64,000 nt of DNA from Dysgonomonas hofstadii (GTDB taxonomy: Bacteria; Bacteroidota; Bacteroidia; Bacteroidales; Dysgonomonadaceae): assembly GCF_014196915.1 (NCBI RefSeq), contig NZ_JACIEP010000012.1:1-64000 (forward strand), read 5' to 3'. Shown piece by piece: positions 26,291 to 35,231 of the stretch (position 1 is the first letter of the stretch; the number at the start of each line of letters is the position of its first letter). Under the pieces are notes generated by a model that had not been told where the DNA came from, ran no database searches, and saw nothing but the letters and a program-made list of their open reading frames with translations. A program made the position numbers and the translations under genes.

Positions 26291-26361
26291 ATTAGCAAAT
26301 TCGGAAATTAGCGAATTCGAAAATGGAACATCTGATTTGCTAATATGCTAATTTTCAAATT
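26291..26361. repeat. Intercistronic hairpin atpB-atpE
   Basis: AATTCGGAAATTAGC (26298-26312) faces GCTAATTTTCAAATT (26347-26361), 13 of 15 pairs. It belongs to the same repeat family as the atpD-atpC hairpin, sharing GCTAATTTTCAAATT exactly. Confidence 0.6.
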
Positions 26362-26389
26362 GATAAATTAACAATAATAAATAACTTAA

Positions 26390-26653
<264 letters not shown>

Positions 26654-26697
26654 TAAGTTTATCAGTTCAGAGTTTAATAGTATACTAGATTTTAAAA

Positions 26698-26733
26698 AAC
26701 TAGTAAACTAGAACACTAACAACTAGTAAACTA
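26698..26733. repeat. Direct word repeat in the atpE-atpF gap
   Basis: AACTAGTAAACTA occurs at 26698-26710 and again at 26721-26733, with TATACTAGAT just before. The gap is otherwise A-rich. It differs in sequence from the other atp gap repeats. Confidence 0.6.
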
Positions 26734-26746
26734 AAAAATAAAAAAT

Positions 26747-27247
26747 ATGGGTTTGTTATTACCTGAATCTGGTCTTCTCTTTTGGATGTTGCTGTCCTTC
26801 GGTATAGTCTTCTTCATCCTTGCCAAATTTGGTTTTCCTGTGATTACCAAAATGGTGGACGAACGTAAGAACTACATACAGGATTCATTAGACGCAGCGC
26901 AAAAAGCGAATGAGCAACTGGCTTCCATTAAGGAACAAAGCGATGCCATACTGGCATCGGCCAAAACAGAACAGGTGAAAATCTTGAAGGAAGCTGCCGA
27001 TACGCGCGACCGCATTGTAGCAGAAGCGCGTGAGCAAGCTAAAGTTGCAGGAGCTAAAGAGATGGAGGAAATAAGGAAACAAATACAGGCCGAAAAAGAA
27101 CAGGCAATACGCGACATTCGTCGCCAGGTTGCCGAACTGTCTGTAGATGTTGCCGAAAAAGTCCTCCGCGAATCTCTGAAAGATCCTAAAGAACAAATGT
27201 CAATGATTGATCGCCTGGTTGATGAGGCTATGGTTTCTAAATCTTAA
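26747..27247 (+). CDS. atpF: ATP synthase Fo subunit b
   Basis: The 166-residue protein has one N-terminal membrane helix (about 9-28) and then a long, highly charged helix that forms the peripheral stalk dimer ([20 protein letters not shown] onward), with a conserved SVDVAEKVL region near the end. It links the a subunit to delta and alpha. The next gene starts 5 bp later. Confidence 0.95.
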   Translation: MGLLLPESGLLFWMLLSFGIVFFILAKFGFPVITKMVDERKNYIQDSLDAAQKANEQLASIKEQSDAILASAKTEQVKILKEAADTRDRIVAEAREQAKVAGAKEMEEIRKQIQAEKEQAIRDIRRQVAELSVDVAEKVLRESLKDPKEQMSMIDRLVDEAMVSKS

Positions 27248-27252
27248 CTGTT

Positions 27253-27810
27253 ATGAATGAAGGGATGATCTCTAAGCGATATGCCAAAGCTCTGTTGCGG
27301 TTTTCAACAGATCAGAAAGCCGAAGACACTGTGTTTTCGGAAATGAAGAAGCTGGCTTCGGCATTTGCCGCCGAACCCGGATTGCGTATGGCAATGGATA
27401 ATCCTACATTAAATGCAGGAGACAAACTGGAACTGATCAAGGCTGCCATTGGTGGAAAAATGAGTGATGCACTGAGCCGTTTTACAGACCTGGTATTGAA
27501 AAACAGAAGGGAAGCATTTCTTCGTAACATAGCGTTGTCCTATACCGATTTATATCGTGAATCGAAAGATATGAATATGGGACGGCTGGTTACGGCGACC
27601 CCTGTGGACAATACAGTAACCGAAAAAATGAAAGGTCTGTTACAAAAGGTAAAATCGGGCACACTTGATTTTGAAACAGTGGTAGATCCAAGTATCGAAG
27701 GAGGATTTATCCTCTATGTCGATACTTACAGATTGGATGCCAGTGTGAAAACTCAGCTTAAACGGATTAAACAGAAGTTTATCGCAGAAAACAGTAAAGT
27801 TTCGAAATAG
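27253..27810 (+). CDS. atpH: ATP synthase F1 subunit delta
   Basis: The 185-residue protein matches delta/OSCP: it begins MISKRYAKALLRFS, has an N-terminal helical bundle, and ends with the conserved GGFILYVDTYRLDASVKTQL motif. It fixes the peripheral stalk to the top of the alpha-beta ring. It lies 5 bp after atpF. The first ATG (27253) gives two extra residues ahead of the family start, which is acceptable. Confidence 0.94.
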   Translation: MNEGMISKRYAKALLRFSTDQKAEDTVFSEMKKLASAFAAEPGLRMAMDNPTLNAGDKLELIKAAIGGKMSDALSRFTDLVLKNRREAFLRNIALSYTDLYRESKDMNMGRLVTATPVDNTVTEKMKGLLQKVKSGTLDFETVVDPSIEGGFILYVDTYRLDASVKTQLKRIKQKFIAENSKVSK

Positions 27811-27828
27811 CCTGTGCGCTATATGAAA

Positions 27829-27843
27829 ATGAGTATTACTCAT
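27829..27843. repeat. Palindrome in the atpH-atpA gap
   Basis: ATGAGTA-T-TACTCAT is a perfect 15-bp palindrome, followed by repeated ATAACTTAT words. It is one of four different symmetric or repeated elements that occupy the atp operon gaps. Confidence 0.5.
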
Positions 27844-27877
27844 AATTCATAACTTATAACTTATAATTAAAAAAAAT

Positions 27878-29464
27878 ATGTCTGAAAATATAAAAGCAAG
27901 TGAAGTCTCCGATGTGTTGAAGATGCAGCTTGAGAATATCAGTAGCCGGGTTCAGTTTGACGAAGTGGGTACGGTTCTCGAAGTAGGAGACGGCGTTGTT
28001 CGCATATATGGACTGAAAAATGCGGAAGCCAACGAGCTTCTTGAGTTTGACAATGGTCTGATGGCCGTTGTAATGAATCTCGAGGAAGATAACGTCGGTG
28101 CCGTATTGCTTGGTCCGTCCGATCAGATCAAAGAAGGATTTACGGTAAAACGTACTAAGAGAATCGCTTCCATCAATGTGGGAGAGGGAATGCTTGGCCG
28201 TGTTATCACTCCTCTTGGTCAGCCTATAGATGGTATGGGACCGATCACAGGCGAACTTCTCGAGATGCCATTGGAACGTAAAGCTCCGGGCGTAGTTTAC
28301 CGCCAGCCGGTAACACAACCTTTGCAAACAGGACTGAAAGCAGTAGACGCCATGATCCCGATTGGCAGGGGACAACGTGAGTTGATCATCGGTGACCGCC
28401 AGACAGGAAAAACGGCTATCGCAATAGATACGATCATCAATCAGAAAGGAAACTACGATGCAGGAGATCCTGTATATTGTATCTATGTAGCCATTGGGCA
28501 AAAAGCATCTACGGTAGCCAACATTGTAGAAACACTGAAAGAAAAAGGCGCTATGGACTATACTGTTGTGGTTTCGGCCACAGCGGCCGAACCTGCGGCA
28601 CTTCAATATTTCGCGGCATTTGCCGGGGCTTCTATCGGTGAGTACTTCCGTGATACAGGCCGCCATGCGCTGGTTGTTTATGATGACCTGTCAAAACAGG
28701 CGGTTGCCTATCGTGAAGTTTCCCTGATTCTTCGTCGTCCTCCGGGCCGTGAAGCTTATCCTGGTGATATCTTCTACCTGCACTCCCGTTTATTGGAGCG
28801 TGCAGCTAAGATCATTAGCCAGCAGGAGGTTGCCGAGCAGATGAATGACCTTCCTGAGAGCCTGAAAGGAAAAGTGAAGGCCGGTGGTTCTTTGACTGCC
28901 CTGCCTATCATTGAAACGCAGGCCGGAGACGTATCGGCATATATCCCGACTAACGTGATCTCTATTACCGACGGCCAGATATTCCTCGATGGTAACTTGT
29001 TCAATGCTGGTAAACGTCCGGCTATTGACGTGGGTATATCAGTATCCCGTGTAGGAGGTTCGGCACAGGTGAAAGCCATGAAGAAAGTGGCTGGGACACT
29101 GAAGATTGATCAGGCTCAATACCGTGAACTCGAAGCCTTTACCCAGTTTGGTGGAGATCTCGATCCGGTGACAGCTATGACTATTGACAAGGGTAAGAAA
29201 AATACCGAACTGCTTGTTCAGCCACAATACGATCCGATGTCGGTAGAAAGACAGATCGCTATCTTATATTGTGGAACAAACGGTTTGCTTCGCCAGATCC
29301 CTGTGGAAAAAGTACATGACTTTGAAACAGAGTTTTTAAGAACATTGGAAATGCAACATCAGGCAGAGGTTCTCGATCAATTGAAAAAAGGTGTCATCAA
29401 CGAAGACATCGAAAAGATTATCAGATCTGTCGCAGCTGATATTGCATCCCAATATAAAAAATGA
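27878..29464 (+). CDS. atpA: ATP synthase F1 subunit alpha
   Basis: The 528-residue subunit carries the non-catalytic nucleotide site. The P-loop GDRQTGKT (172-179) has the Gln typical of alpha, and [12 protein letters not shown]-like sequence ([17 protein letters not shown]) follows. The length is slightly above E. coli (513). It lies after a 67-bp gap full of repeats, and atpG follows by 7 bp. Confidence 0.97.
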   Translation: MSENIKASEVSDVLKMQLENISSRVQFDEVGTVLEVGDGVVRIYGLKNAEANELLEFDNGLMAVVMNLEEDNVGAVLLGPSDQIKEGFTVKRTKRIASINVGEGMLGRVITPLGQPIDGMGPITGELLEMPLERKAPGVVYRQPVTQPLQTGLKAVDAMIPIGRGQRELIIGDRQTGKTAIAIDTIINQKGNYDAGDPVYCIYVAIGQKASTVANIVETLKEKGAMDYTVVVSATAAEPAALQYFAAFAGASIGEYFRDTGRHALVVYDDLSKQAVAYREVSLILRRPPGREAYPGDIFYLHSRLLERAAKIISQQEVAEQMNDLPESLKGKVKAGGSLTALPIIETQAGDVSAYIPTNVISITDGQIFLDGNLFNAGKRPAIDVGISVSRVGGSAQVKAMKKVAGTLKIDQAQYRELEAFTQFGGDLDPVTAMTIDKGKKNTELLVQPQYDPMSVERQIAILYCGTNGLLRQIPVEKVHDFETEFLRTLEMQHQAEVLDQLKKGVINEDIEKIIRSVAADIASQYKK

Positions 29465-29471
29465 TTGAATT

Positions 29472-30368
29472 ATGGCATCTCTTAAGGAAATAAAAAACAG
29501 GATAGGTTCGGTAAAGAGCACCAAGAAGATTACATCGGCAATGAAGATGATCGCATCATCCAAATTGCACAGAGCACAGGCTGCGATCAGTAACTTCCTG
29601 CCTTATCAGCAGAAGTTAGACTCCATCCTTACCAATCTTCTATCCTCAGATACGAGCTACGAGTCCCCTTTTATCCAGAAAAGAGAGACAAAGAGGATTG
29701 CAATAGTTACTTTTGCTTCCAATTCTTCATTGGCAGGTGCATATAATTCCAATGTTATAAAGGAATTTAACGCAACCTATGCTAAAAGAACAGAGCTTGG
29801 AAAAGAAAATATCCTTTTATACCCTGTTGGGAAGAAAATTGCCGATGCCCTGAAAAAGCAAGCGTTGACAGCACAGGGAGATTACAGGGAAATGGCCGAC
29901 AAGCCATCTTATCAGGCAGTGCAGGATCTGGCAAAAGAACTTATTGCAAAATATATTGCCAGAGAAATAGATGAAGTTATATTGATCTATCATCACTTTG
30001 TGTCTACCGGGGTGCAAAAGCTACTGACTGTTCCGTTTCTGCCTTTCGATCTCGATCAAAAGCATGGCAGTGCGAATACAGCAGAAACTGATTCAAAAAC
30101 AGTTCAGACCGATTATATTCTGGAACCTTCGAAAGAAGAGATTCTGGAAAGCCTGATTCCTACTGTGTTGTATTCACGCCTGTATGCTGCTTTACTGGAT
30201 GCGAACGCATCGGAACACGCCGCCCGTACAATGGCTATGCAGATAGCATCAGATAATGCGGACGAGCTTGTACAGGATCTGACGATACAGTACAATAAAT
30301 CACGTCAACAGGCCGTTACTAACGAATTGCTCGATATTATCGGAGGTGCTTCGGCATTACAAGGATAA
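29472..30368 (+). CDS. atpG: ATP synthase F1 subunit gamma
   Basis: The 298-residue rotor shaft has the conserved start (LKEIKNRIGSVKSTKKITSA) and C-terminal helix (ASEHAARTMAMQIASDNADE). Its central Rossmann-like part is more divergent and has an insertion near residues 195-220 (KHGSANTAETDSKTVQTDY), as in other Bacteroidales. It is the last gene of the operon and is followed by a long perfect inverted repeat. Confidence 0.96.
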   Translation: MASLKEIKNRIGSVKSTKKITSAMKMIASSKLHRAQAAISNFLPYQQKLDSILTNLLSSDTSYESPFIQKRETKRIAIVTFASNSSLAGAYNSNVIKEFNATYAKRTELGKENILLYPVGKKIADALKKQALTAQGDYREMADKPSYQAVQDLAKELIAKYIAREIDEVILIYHHFVSTGVQKLLTVPFLPFDLDQKHGSANTAETDSKTVQTDYILEPSKEEILESLIPTVLYSRLYAALLDANASEHAARTMAMQIASDNADELVQDLTIQYNKSRQQAVTNELLDIIGGASALQG

Positions 30369-30384
30369 GAATTGGCTCACGCCG

Positions 30385-30475
30385 GATTTCAAAATTTCAG
30401 GTTGCAAAATTTCAAGATTATAAAGCTATAGGCGAATGCTAATCTTGAAATTTTGCAACCTGAAATTTTGAAATC
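30385..30475. terminator. Perfect 36-bp inverted repeat ending the atp operon
   Basis: The arms at 30385-30420 and 30440-30475 are exact complements over 36 bp, with a 19-base loop. Each arm itself contains two related words, TTCAAAATTTCAGG and TTGCAAAATTTCAAG. It lies 16 bp after atpG and 9 bp before the end of the convergent membrane protein gene, so it can end both transcripts. There is no GC-rich core, which is unusual for a terminator. Confidence 0.75.
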
Positions 30476-30484
30476 TTATATTAT

Positions 30485-32086
30485 TTATTCATCGGCAATA
30501 CTTTTCCATCGGCGAACCAGCATGGATATAAACCACATGGAAACGGCCGTGAATAATATATTAAACCAAAGCATACAAACGATATCTTCTTCTTTTGGAT
30601 TGAAATAACTTTCGTCAACATATTCCGAATGAATTACCACCATCAGGAATATTAATGGTATAAGACAGGGAACAAGCCATATAAGAATATTCATATAGAC
30701 ATTCGATCTGCCTTTATTGCTTTTTTCGAGAATCTTATTGATTATACGGGCTATTAATCCCACAAACAAGGCTACCCAGAAAAGGAGCAAGATCACAACG
30801 ATAATCTCCTCACTTTTGTATCCGGCGGATTGCATCATGGCCACCCCGATCAATATAACAACAAAAATAAGAATACCTGTAGAGACAAATGCTATCAGCC
30901 ATTGCTTTCCTCCGGTAACCCTGAACGAATAGATGAAGACAGAGAGCGCCAACGCAACGCAGAAGCAGATTAGCAGTATATATGACATATCCTTGTTGTA
31001 CTGATAATATCTTTGTACCTGGTCATAGCCTGAATACAACTCGTTGTATTGCAGAAATGGAATCGTATAGGGTGATATATAATCATCAGAGGTATTTACC
31101 GCCGCAACATCTTCTTCTGCCGGAGCTTCAATTATATCGTCATAAACAGGAGAGGTGCGGGGTGTGTTATAATCACTAATTTCATACCTACTAATAGCTG
31201 TCGTTTTGTTTACAGGGAAAAACGGAGGGTTATAAATACGTTTTAGCCATTGTTCCGGTGCAATATTTACTTTAAATCCATGCTTTTTCTGTAACTTTTC
31301 AAATTCTTTCATTACAGCTAGTATGCTGTCTTTCTGCCCCGTTTGCAACCAATCTCTTATCTGTTCCTGACATTTGATTTTCTGCAATTCCTTCTTATCC
31401 AGATAATCCAGTTGTTGGGATTTGTAATATTTGTAATAGTAATTATCTTTTCCAAAAAAGAGCAATGATGGCCCGATATATCCTTTCAGTGTAACCCCAT
31501 CCCTGTAATTATATTCCGTATCGTAGAGATTCAGGTCGAGCGTATCGGCACTCAGGTGCATATTGTAAGGTATAGGAATAGGTTTGTTATACTCCGAATT
31601 ATTGTATCTGTATTCACTCTTATCGGCGGCTATCAGCATTTCAGATTTGTAAAGTATATCCATTGCCTTACCGGCATCCTGATAAGAGGCTACCGACTTC
31701 CACCGGGTGGTATACCCTTCTGTAAGTGTGTATGGTAATAAACATATACCAATAGTTATAACAAATATCATAATCCACTCCAGGTACAACTGGTAAGTTT
31801 TACGCGGATAGAATGTCTTGAACGCATTATTCCGGCTGTAATAAACCATCCAGCCGACAAGTATCAGTATTCCGATAAGCACACTGACAAAGTAAAGCAA
31901 GCCCAGATCGTTACCGATGGAATAATAATAGTAAGAATTATTTTTGAAAACAGTATCGGTGGATAAATAACCTATCCCGAAAAATATCGCATTTACAGCT
32001 ACCAGGATGAGGAGCATTGGCACGATCCTTATATTCCATAAAGTAGGGAGATGCAATAGTAAATATTTTTGAATCTTTTTTATCAT
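30485..32086 (-). CDS. Eight-helix membrane protein, partner of an ABC ATPase
   Basis: The 533-residue protein has three N-terminal membrane segments (within 15-120) and a Tyr-rich extracytoplasmic region of about 230 residues (125-355). Five further membrane segments follow (within 365-525). It is not recognised as a named family. The gene follows an ABC transporter ATPase gene by 14 bp on the same strand, so it is probably the permease of that transporter. The large loop between helices 3 and 4 could bind substrate or act on the envelope. The cargo is unknown. Confidence 0.6.
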   Translation of the reverse strand: MIKKIQKYLLLHLPTLWNIRIVPMLLILVAVNAIFFGIGYLSTDTVFKNNSYYYYSIGNDLGLLYFVSVLIGILILVGWMVYYSRNNAFKTFYPRKTYQLYLEWIMIFVITIGICLLPYTLTEGYTTRWKSVASYQDAGKAMDILYKSEMLIAADKSEYRYNNSEYNKPIPIPYNMHLSADTLDLNLYDTEYNYRDGVTLKGYIGPSLLFFGKDNYYYKYYKSQQLDYLDKKELQKIKCQEQIRDWLQTGQKDSILAVMKEFEKLQKKHGFKVNIAPEQWLKRIYNPPFFPVNKTTAISRYEISDYNTPRTSPVYDDIIEAPAEEDVAAVNTSDDYISPYTIPFLQYNELYSGYDQVQRYYQYNKDMSYILLICFCVALALSVFIYSFRVTGGKQWLIAFVSTGILIFVVILIGVAMMQSAGYKSEEIIVVILLLFWVALFVGLIARIINKILEKSNKGRSNVYMNILIWLVPCLIPLIFLMVVIHSEYVDESYFNPKEEDIVCMLWFNILFTAVSMWFISMLVRRWKSIADE

Positions 32087-32100
32087 AGCATTAATCGTTT

Positions 32101-33264
32101 TTAGGACAAGAAAAATCTGCGTGTTGAATTGGAAATATTGCGGAAGTAATTAATCGGAATCCCTGCTTCCAGAACTTTATGTAAAAAGTCATTCTGGCTT
32201 ATATTATCAGGGAAGCTGGCAACATAAGTACCTCCGTTTATCTGAAGTTTTTCCAGTCCGAATGCATTTAACGATTCCCTGAGCTGATCCTGGCTCCATT
32301 CCGATTCGAATTCTATTATCAGTTTTGGTATTTCCTGATAAGTTACACCGGTATCGGCAGTAAGATTCCGTGGCGCGCCGTTTTTCAGGAAAATAACATT
32401 ATCAGATGCTTTTTCCACTTCATACAGCTGTTGTGAACTGAGCACTATACCCAACGGACGGAACGGCGAACGGGCAATGTCACGGAAATCGTCCAATACG
32501 ACCTGTTGTGCCAGAATATCGAGATTTGCCAATGGTTCGTCTATTAACAGCAATTTTGGCTTACGAAGCAGTGCGCGCGCCAGTTCAAACCTCATCTTGT
32601 ATCCTGACGACAGGCTTTTCCAGGCATATGCACGGAATTTACGCAAGCCCATCCGGGCGATGATAAGTTCCACGATCAAAATATTCTCATCTCCGGTAAT
32701 ACCGTATGTTGCGGCTGTAAAACGCAGGTTCGAAAGGAGTGAACCCTGCCACGATGAAGTCCGCTGAGGTATATATATAAGCTTAGACCGCAGGTCATAA
32801 CCATTTTTGTAAGGAAACAGGTATTTTATTTCTCCACTGGTGGGCTGTAATTCTCCACACAAAGAGCGCAATAAGGTCGTTTTCCCGTTGCCGTTTTCTC
32901 CTACCAGCCCGACAATTTCCCCTTCTCTGATATCAAAACTGATCGGTCCCAGCGCAAAGGATGATTTTTTATACGACTTTATTAAATTGAAAACTGACAG
33001 AACCGGAGACGCAGAGTCATAAACTTCGCTTTTGGTAGATAACTCTTTATACAATCCATCCAGTATGGCGATATATCGCTCTTTCGCTTCTTCGGTATTT
33101 TTTTGCCCTGCGTCCAGCCAATCGAGGAAATCTACTGTCCTTTTGTAGAATTCCAGGTTTCCAGTATCCAGGGTAAAATCAATAATTCTTTTGGTGAGTA
33201 ACGTGAAATCTTCATAGTCAATGAGTTTTCTGACTTCATCGAATTGTGTTTGGAATGATGCCAT
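32101..33264 (-). CDS. ABC transporter ATP-binding protein with helical N-terminal extension
   Basis: The 387-residue protein has an extra helical region (1-85), then a standard nucleotide-binding domain: Walker A GENGNGKT (122-129), signature SLSSGYKMRFELARALL in place of LSGGQ, and Walker B LLLIDEPLANLD. The H-loop position is Gln (SSQQLYEVE), not His, as in some DrrA-like ATPases. A C-terminal tail of about 90 residues follows. The ATG at 33264 is used; an in-frame TTG one codon upstream is less likely. It is co-transcribed with the 8-helix membrane protein and should power it. The DNA gives no hint of substrate. Confidence 0.85.
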   Translation of the reverse strand: MASFQTQFDEVRKLIDYEDFTLLTKRIIDFTLDTGNLEFYKRTVDFLDWLDAGQKNTEEAKERYIAILDGLYKELSTKSEVYDSASPVLSVFNLIKSYKKSSFALGPISFDIREGEIVGLVGENGNGKTTLLRSLCGELQPTSGEIKYLFPYKNGYDLRSKLIYIPQRTSSWQGSLLSNLRFTAATYGITGDENILIVELIIARMGLRKFRAYAWKSLSSGYKMRFELARALLRKPKLLLIDEPLANLDILAQQVVLDDFRDIARSPFRPLGIVLSSQQLYEVEKASDNVIFLKNGAPRNLTADTGVTYQEIPKLIIEFESEWSQDQLRESLNAFGLEKLQINGGTYVASFPDNISQNDFLHKVLEAGIPINYFRNISNSTRRFFLS

Positions 33265-33301
33265 CAATATTGTGTTATTGGTTTTATTTTGTAACTAGAG
33301 A

Positions 33302-33309
33302 CAAATATA
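33302..33309 (-). promoter_or_regulatory. -7 box TATATTTG of the ABC ATPase operon
   Basis: A perfect TAnnTTTG match on the minus strand stands 37 bp before the ATG at 33264. Confidence 0.5.
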
Positions 33310-33441
33310 TCCTTTTTTCCATAAGGTTATTATAATAAGGATCGAAATTTAGGAAGTTTATTTATATTCTAAAAAATAATCAGAGATAGTAGCCGGTAGG
33401 GTAGTAGAAGCAATCTTTGTTTTTAAGTTGGGCTGAGAATC

Positions 33442-33458
33442 TGTTGTGAAACACAACA
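33442..33458. promoter_or_regulatory. Palindrome upstream of the CydD-like gene
   Basis: TGTTGTG-AAA-CACAACA is a perfect 7-bp inverted repeat with a 3-base centre, 38 bp upstream of the -7 box of the CydD-like gene. Its size and position fit an operator for a dimeric regulator, activating or repressing. The regulator is unknown. Confidence 0.45.
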
Positions 33459-33496
33459 TCCATGCTTTAGATCAATAATTATTTTATATAAATAAC

Positions 33497-33504
33497 TATC
33501 TTTG
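33497..33504 (+). promoter_or_regulatory. -7 box TATCTTTG of the CydDC-like operon
   Basis: A perfect TAnnTTTG match stands 80 bp before the ATG at 33585. No clear -33 TTG precedes it, so activation through the upstream palindrome is possible. Confidence 0.5.
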
Positions 33505-33584
33505 TTAGCAGTAAAAAAAAACCACTCAATTCATTTATTATCCACTCGTTTTCACATAATGGAAATTAAAATCATAGACAATCA

Positions 33585-35231
33585 ATGAGTTCAAGTCAGG
33601 AAAGTGCTTCCCGATGGTTGAATAAAATGGTAGCTGAAGTAAAAGGTGCGTATATTTCAGCTTCGGTATTAACTATCTTAAGTGCAGGATGTTTTGTCGT
33701 ATTTTGCTGGTACTTGTCAGCATTTGCCGCCTCATGGCTCGGCGACGGGCTGATCTTGCCCGATGCATTGTTATATGCATCAATATTTCTTACAGGCAGA
33801 TATGTTTTTGCTCATTTTGCATCATTGTTCAATTATAGTGCGGGAAATATCATTGCTTCCAGAATCAAAAAAAAGCTTTATCCGAGATTGCTAAGCAATA
33901 GTCAATTCGACTCTATATCGGGTAGTTTGCTCGTTACCCGCATAAGTGACGATTTGAAACCATATTTCGCATTTTTTATTCCATATTCCATGGCATCGGT
34001 TATAGTCAGCTCATTGTTGTTGGTGATTAGCTTCTGGATTGAAAAATGGGTTGGTACCGTATTGCTGGTTTCATTGTTGGTCATCCCTATGCAGATGATC
34101 ATTATCGGGATAGGAGCAGAAGCACTTCATAAAAAACATATCAATCTTTTCCTGAAATATTCGGCGGTATTTTACAATCGTCTTCATACTATTGCCGAAA
34201 TCGTTAATTTAGACAATTTCAAACCGCAGTACCGCTTTCTGTCGGAAAAAAGTAAAGCACTGAACAAAGCAACGACTAATGTGATGCGGGTTGCCATTCT
34301 GTCATCAGCAGTGCTGGAGCTCTTTGTTACCATTTGTATTGCCGCTATTGCTATTTATCTGGGGATGAGTCTTCTCGGTATTATGACAGGACCTAACTAT
34401 GGAAAAGGTTACGATTTTCGTACTGCATTGTTCTTACTCACCCTTTCGCCTTATTTTTTCTTTTATTTACGGAAGTTTGTGAGCGCTTATCATGACAGGA
34501 ACAGGGCTTTAGCCTCGGCAAAATTGTTAATGCCAATACTAAGTGACGATGTAGATGCCCCTTTGGCCGATACAGACGAAGTCCTTGATACTTTTGAAAT
34601 TACTGGTCTTAACTTTACTTATCCCGGGTCGCCGATAAAAGTATTAAACGATATCAATCTGAAACTGCCTGTTAAAGGGCTGGTGCTGGTGAAAGGTATA
34701 TCAGGGTCGGGGAAATCTACCTTACTGAAAATCTGTACAGGAAGTTTGCTTGTGCAAGATGGTATGGTTTCGGTAAACGGAAAAGACAATGGCTGGTCGT
34801 ATCAATGGCTGAAAGCAAACTCATCATATATGAACCAGTTTCCTTTCATCTTCGACGGAACGCTACGATACAATGTTTTTCTCGAAAAAGATATGGATAC
34901 ATACGATCAGTATCCCGTGTTCCTGGATAAAATTCTCGCTAAGAAGGAAAATGGTTGGCAAACCGTATTGAGTCATAGCGGCAAACAGCTCTCAGGAGGC
35001 GAAAAACAATTGGTTACACTTGCACGAATGATGTTACATCCGAAGCCGGTAGCGATTTTAGATGAGCCCACGGCGAATCTGGATTCCGGTACAGTCGGAA
35101 TTATTCTTCCGCAAATTATGAGATTGGCCGAAGATCGTTTGGTGATCGTAGCCTCACATGAGAAAATGTTTGATACTGTTGCTGATACAATTGTGAACTT
35201 AAATTGGGGGGAACAGATGAATCATGAATAA
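33585..35231 (+). CDS. CydD-like thiol-reductant ABC exporter subunit
   Basis: The 548-residue protein fuses a six-helix export domain (about 1-320) to an ATPase domain: Walker A GISGSGKST (about 371-379), signature QLSGGEKQLVTLARMM, Walker B VAILDEPTANLD and H-loop IVASHEK. The neighbour downstream has the CydC hallmark, so this is best read as the CydD partner. In other bacteria CydDC exports cysteine or glutathione or loads haem, and is needed for cytochrome bd. No cydAB genes lie in this window, so that link is unproven. It overlaps the next gene by 8 bp and the pair is surely co-translated. Confidence 0.68.
   Translation: MSSSQESASRWLNKMVAEVKGAYISASVLTILSAGCFVVFCWYLSAFAASWLGDGLILPDALLYASIFLTGRYVFAHFASLFNYSAGNIIASRIKKKLYPRLLSNSQFDSISGSLLVTRISDDLKPYFAFFIPYSMASVIVSSLLLVISFWIEKWVGTVLLVSLLVIPMQMIIIGIGAEALHKKHINLFLKYSAVFYNRLHTIAEIVNLDNFKPQYRFLSEKSKALNKATTNVMRVAILSSAVLELFVTICIAAIAIYLGMSLLGIMTGPNYGKGYDFRTALFLLTLSPYFFFYLRKFVSAYHDRNRALASAKLLMPILSDDVDAPLADTDEVLDTFEITGLNFTYPGSPIKVLNDINLKLPVKGLVLVKGISGSGKSTLLKICTGSLLVQDGMVSVNGKDNGWSYQWLKANSSYMNQFPFIFDGTLRYNVFLEKDMDTYDQYPVFLDKILAKKENGWQTVLSHSGKQLSGGEKQLVTLARMMLHPKPVAILDEPTANLDSGTVGIILPQIMRLAEDRLVIVASHEKMFDTVADTIVNLNWGEQMNHE

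Larger units (their letters stand above)
33265..33584. other. Divergent promoter region
   Basis: This 320-bp spacer separates the ABC ATPase operon from the CydD/CydC-like operon. It holds one -7 box for each direction and a 17-bp palindrome. Apart from these it is plain AT-rich DNA with no visible gene. Confidence 0.55.

Noticed and set aside
27854-28666. 270-codon minus-strand frame opposite atpA
   Set aside because: It is antisense to a highly conserved subunit, has no domain, and is rich in residues produced by complementing alpha-subunit codons.
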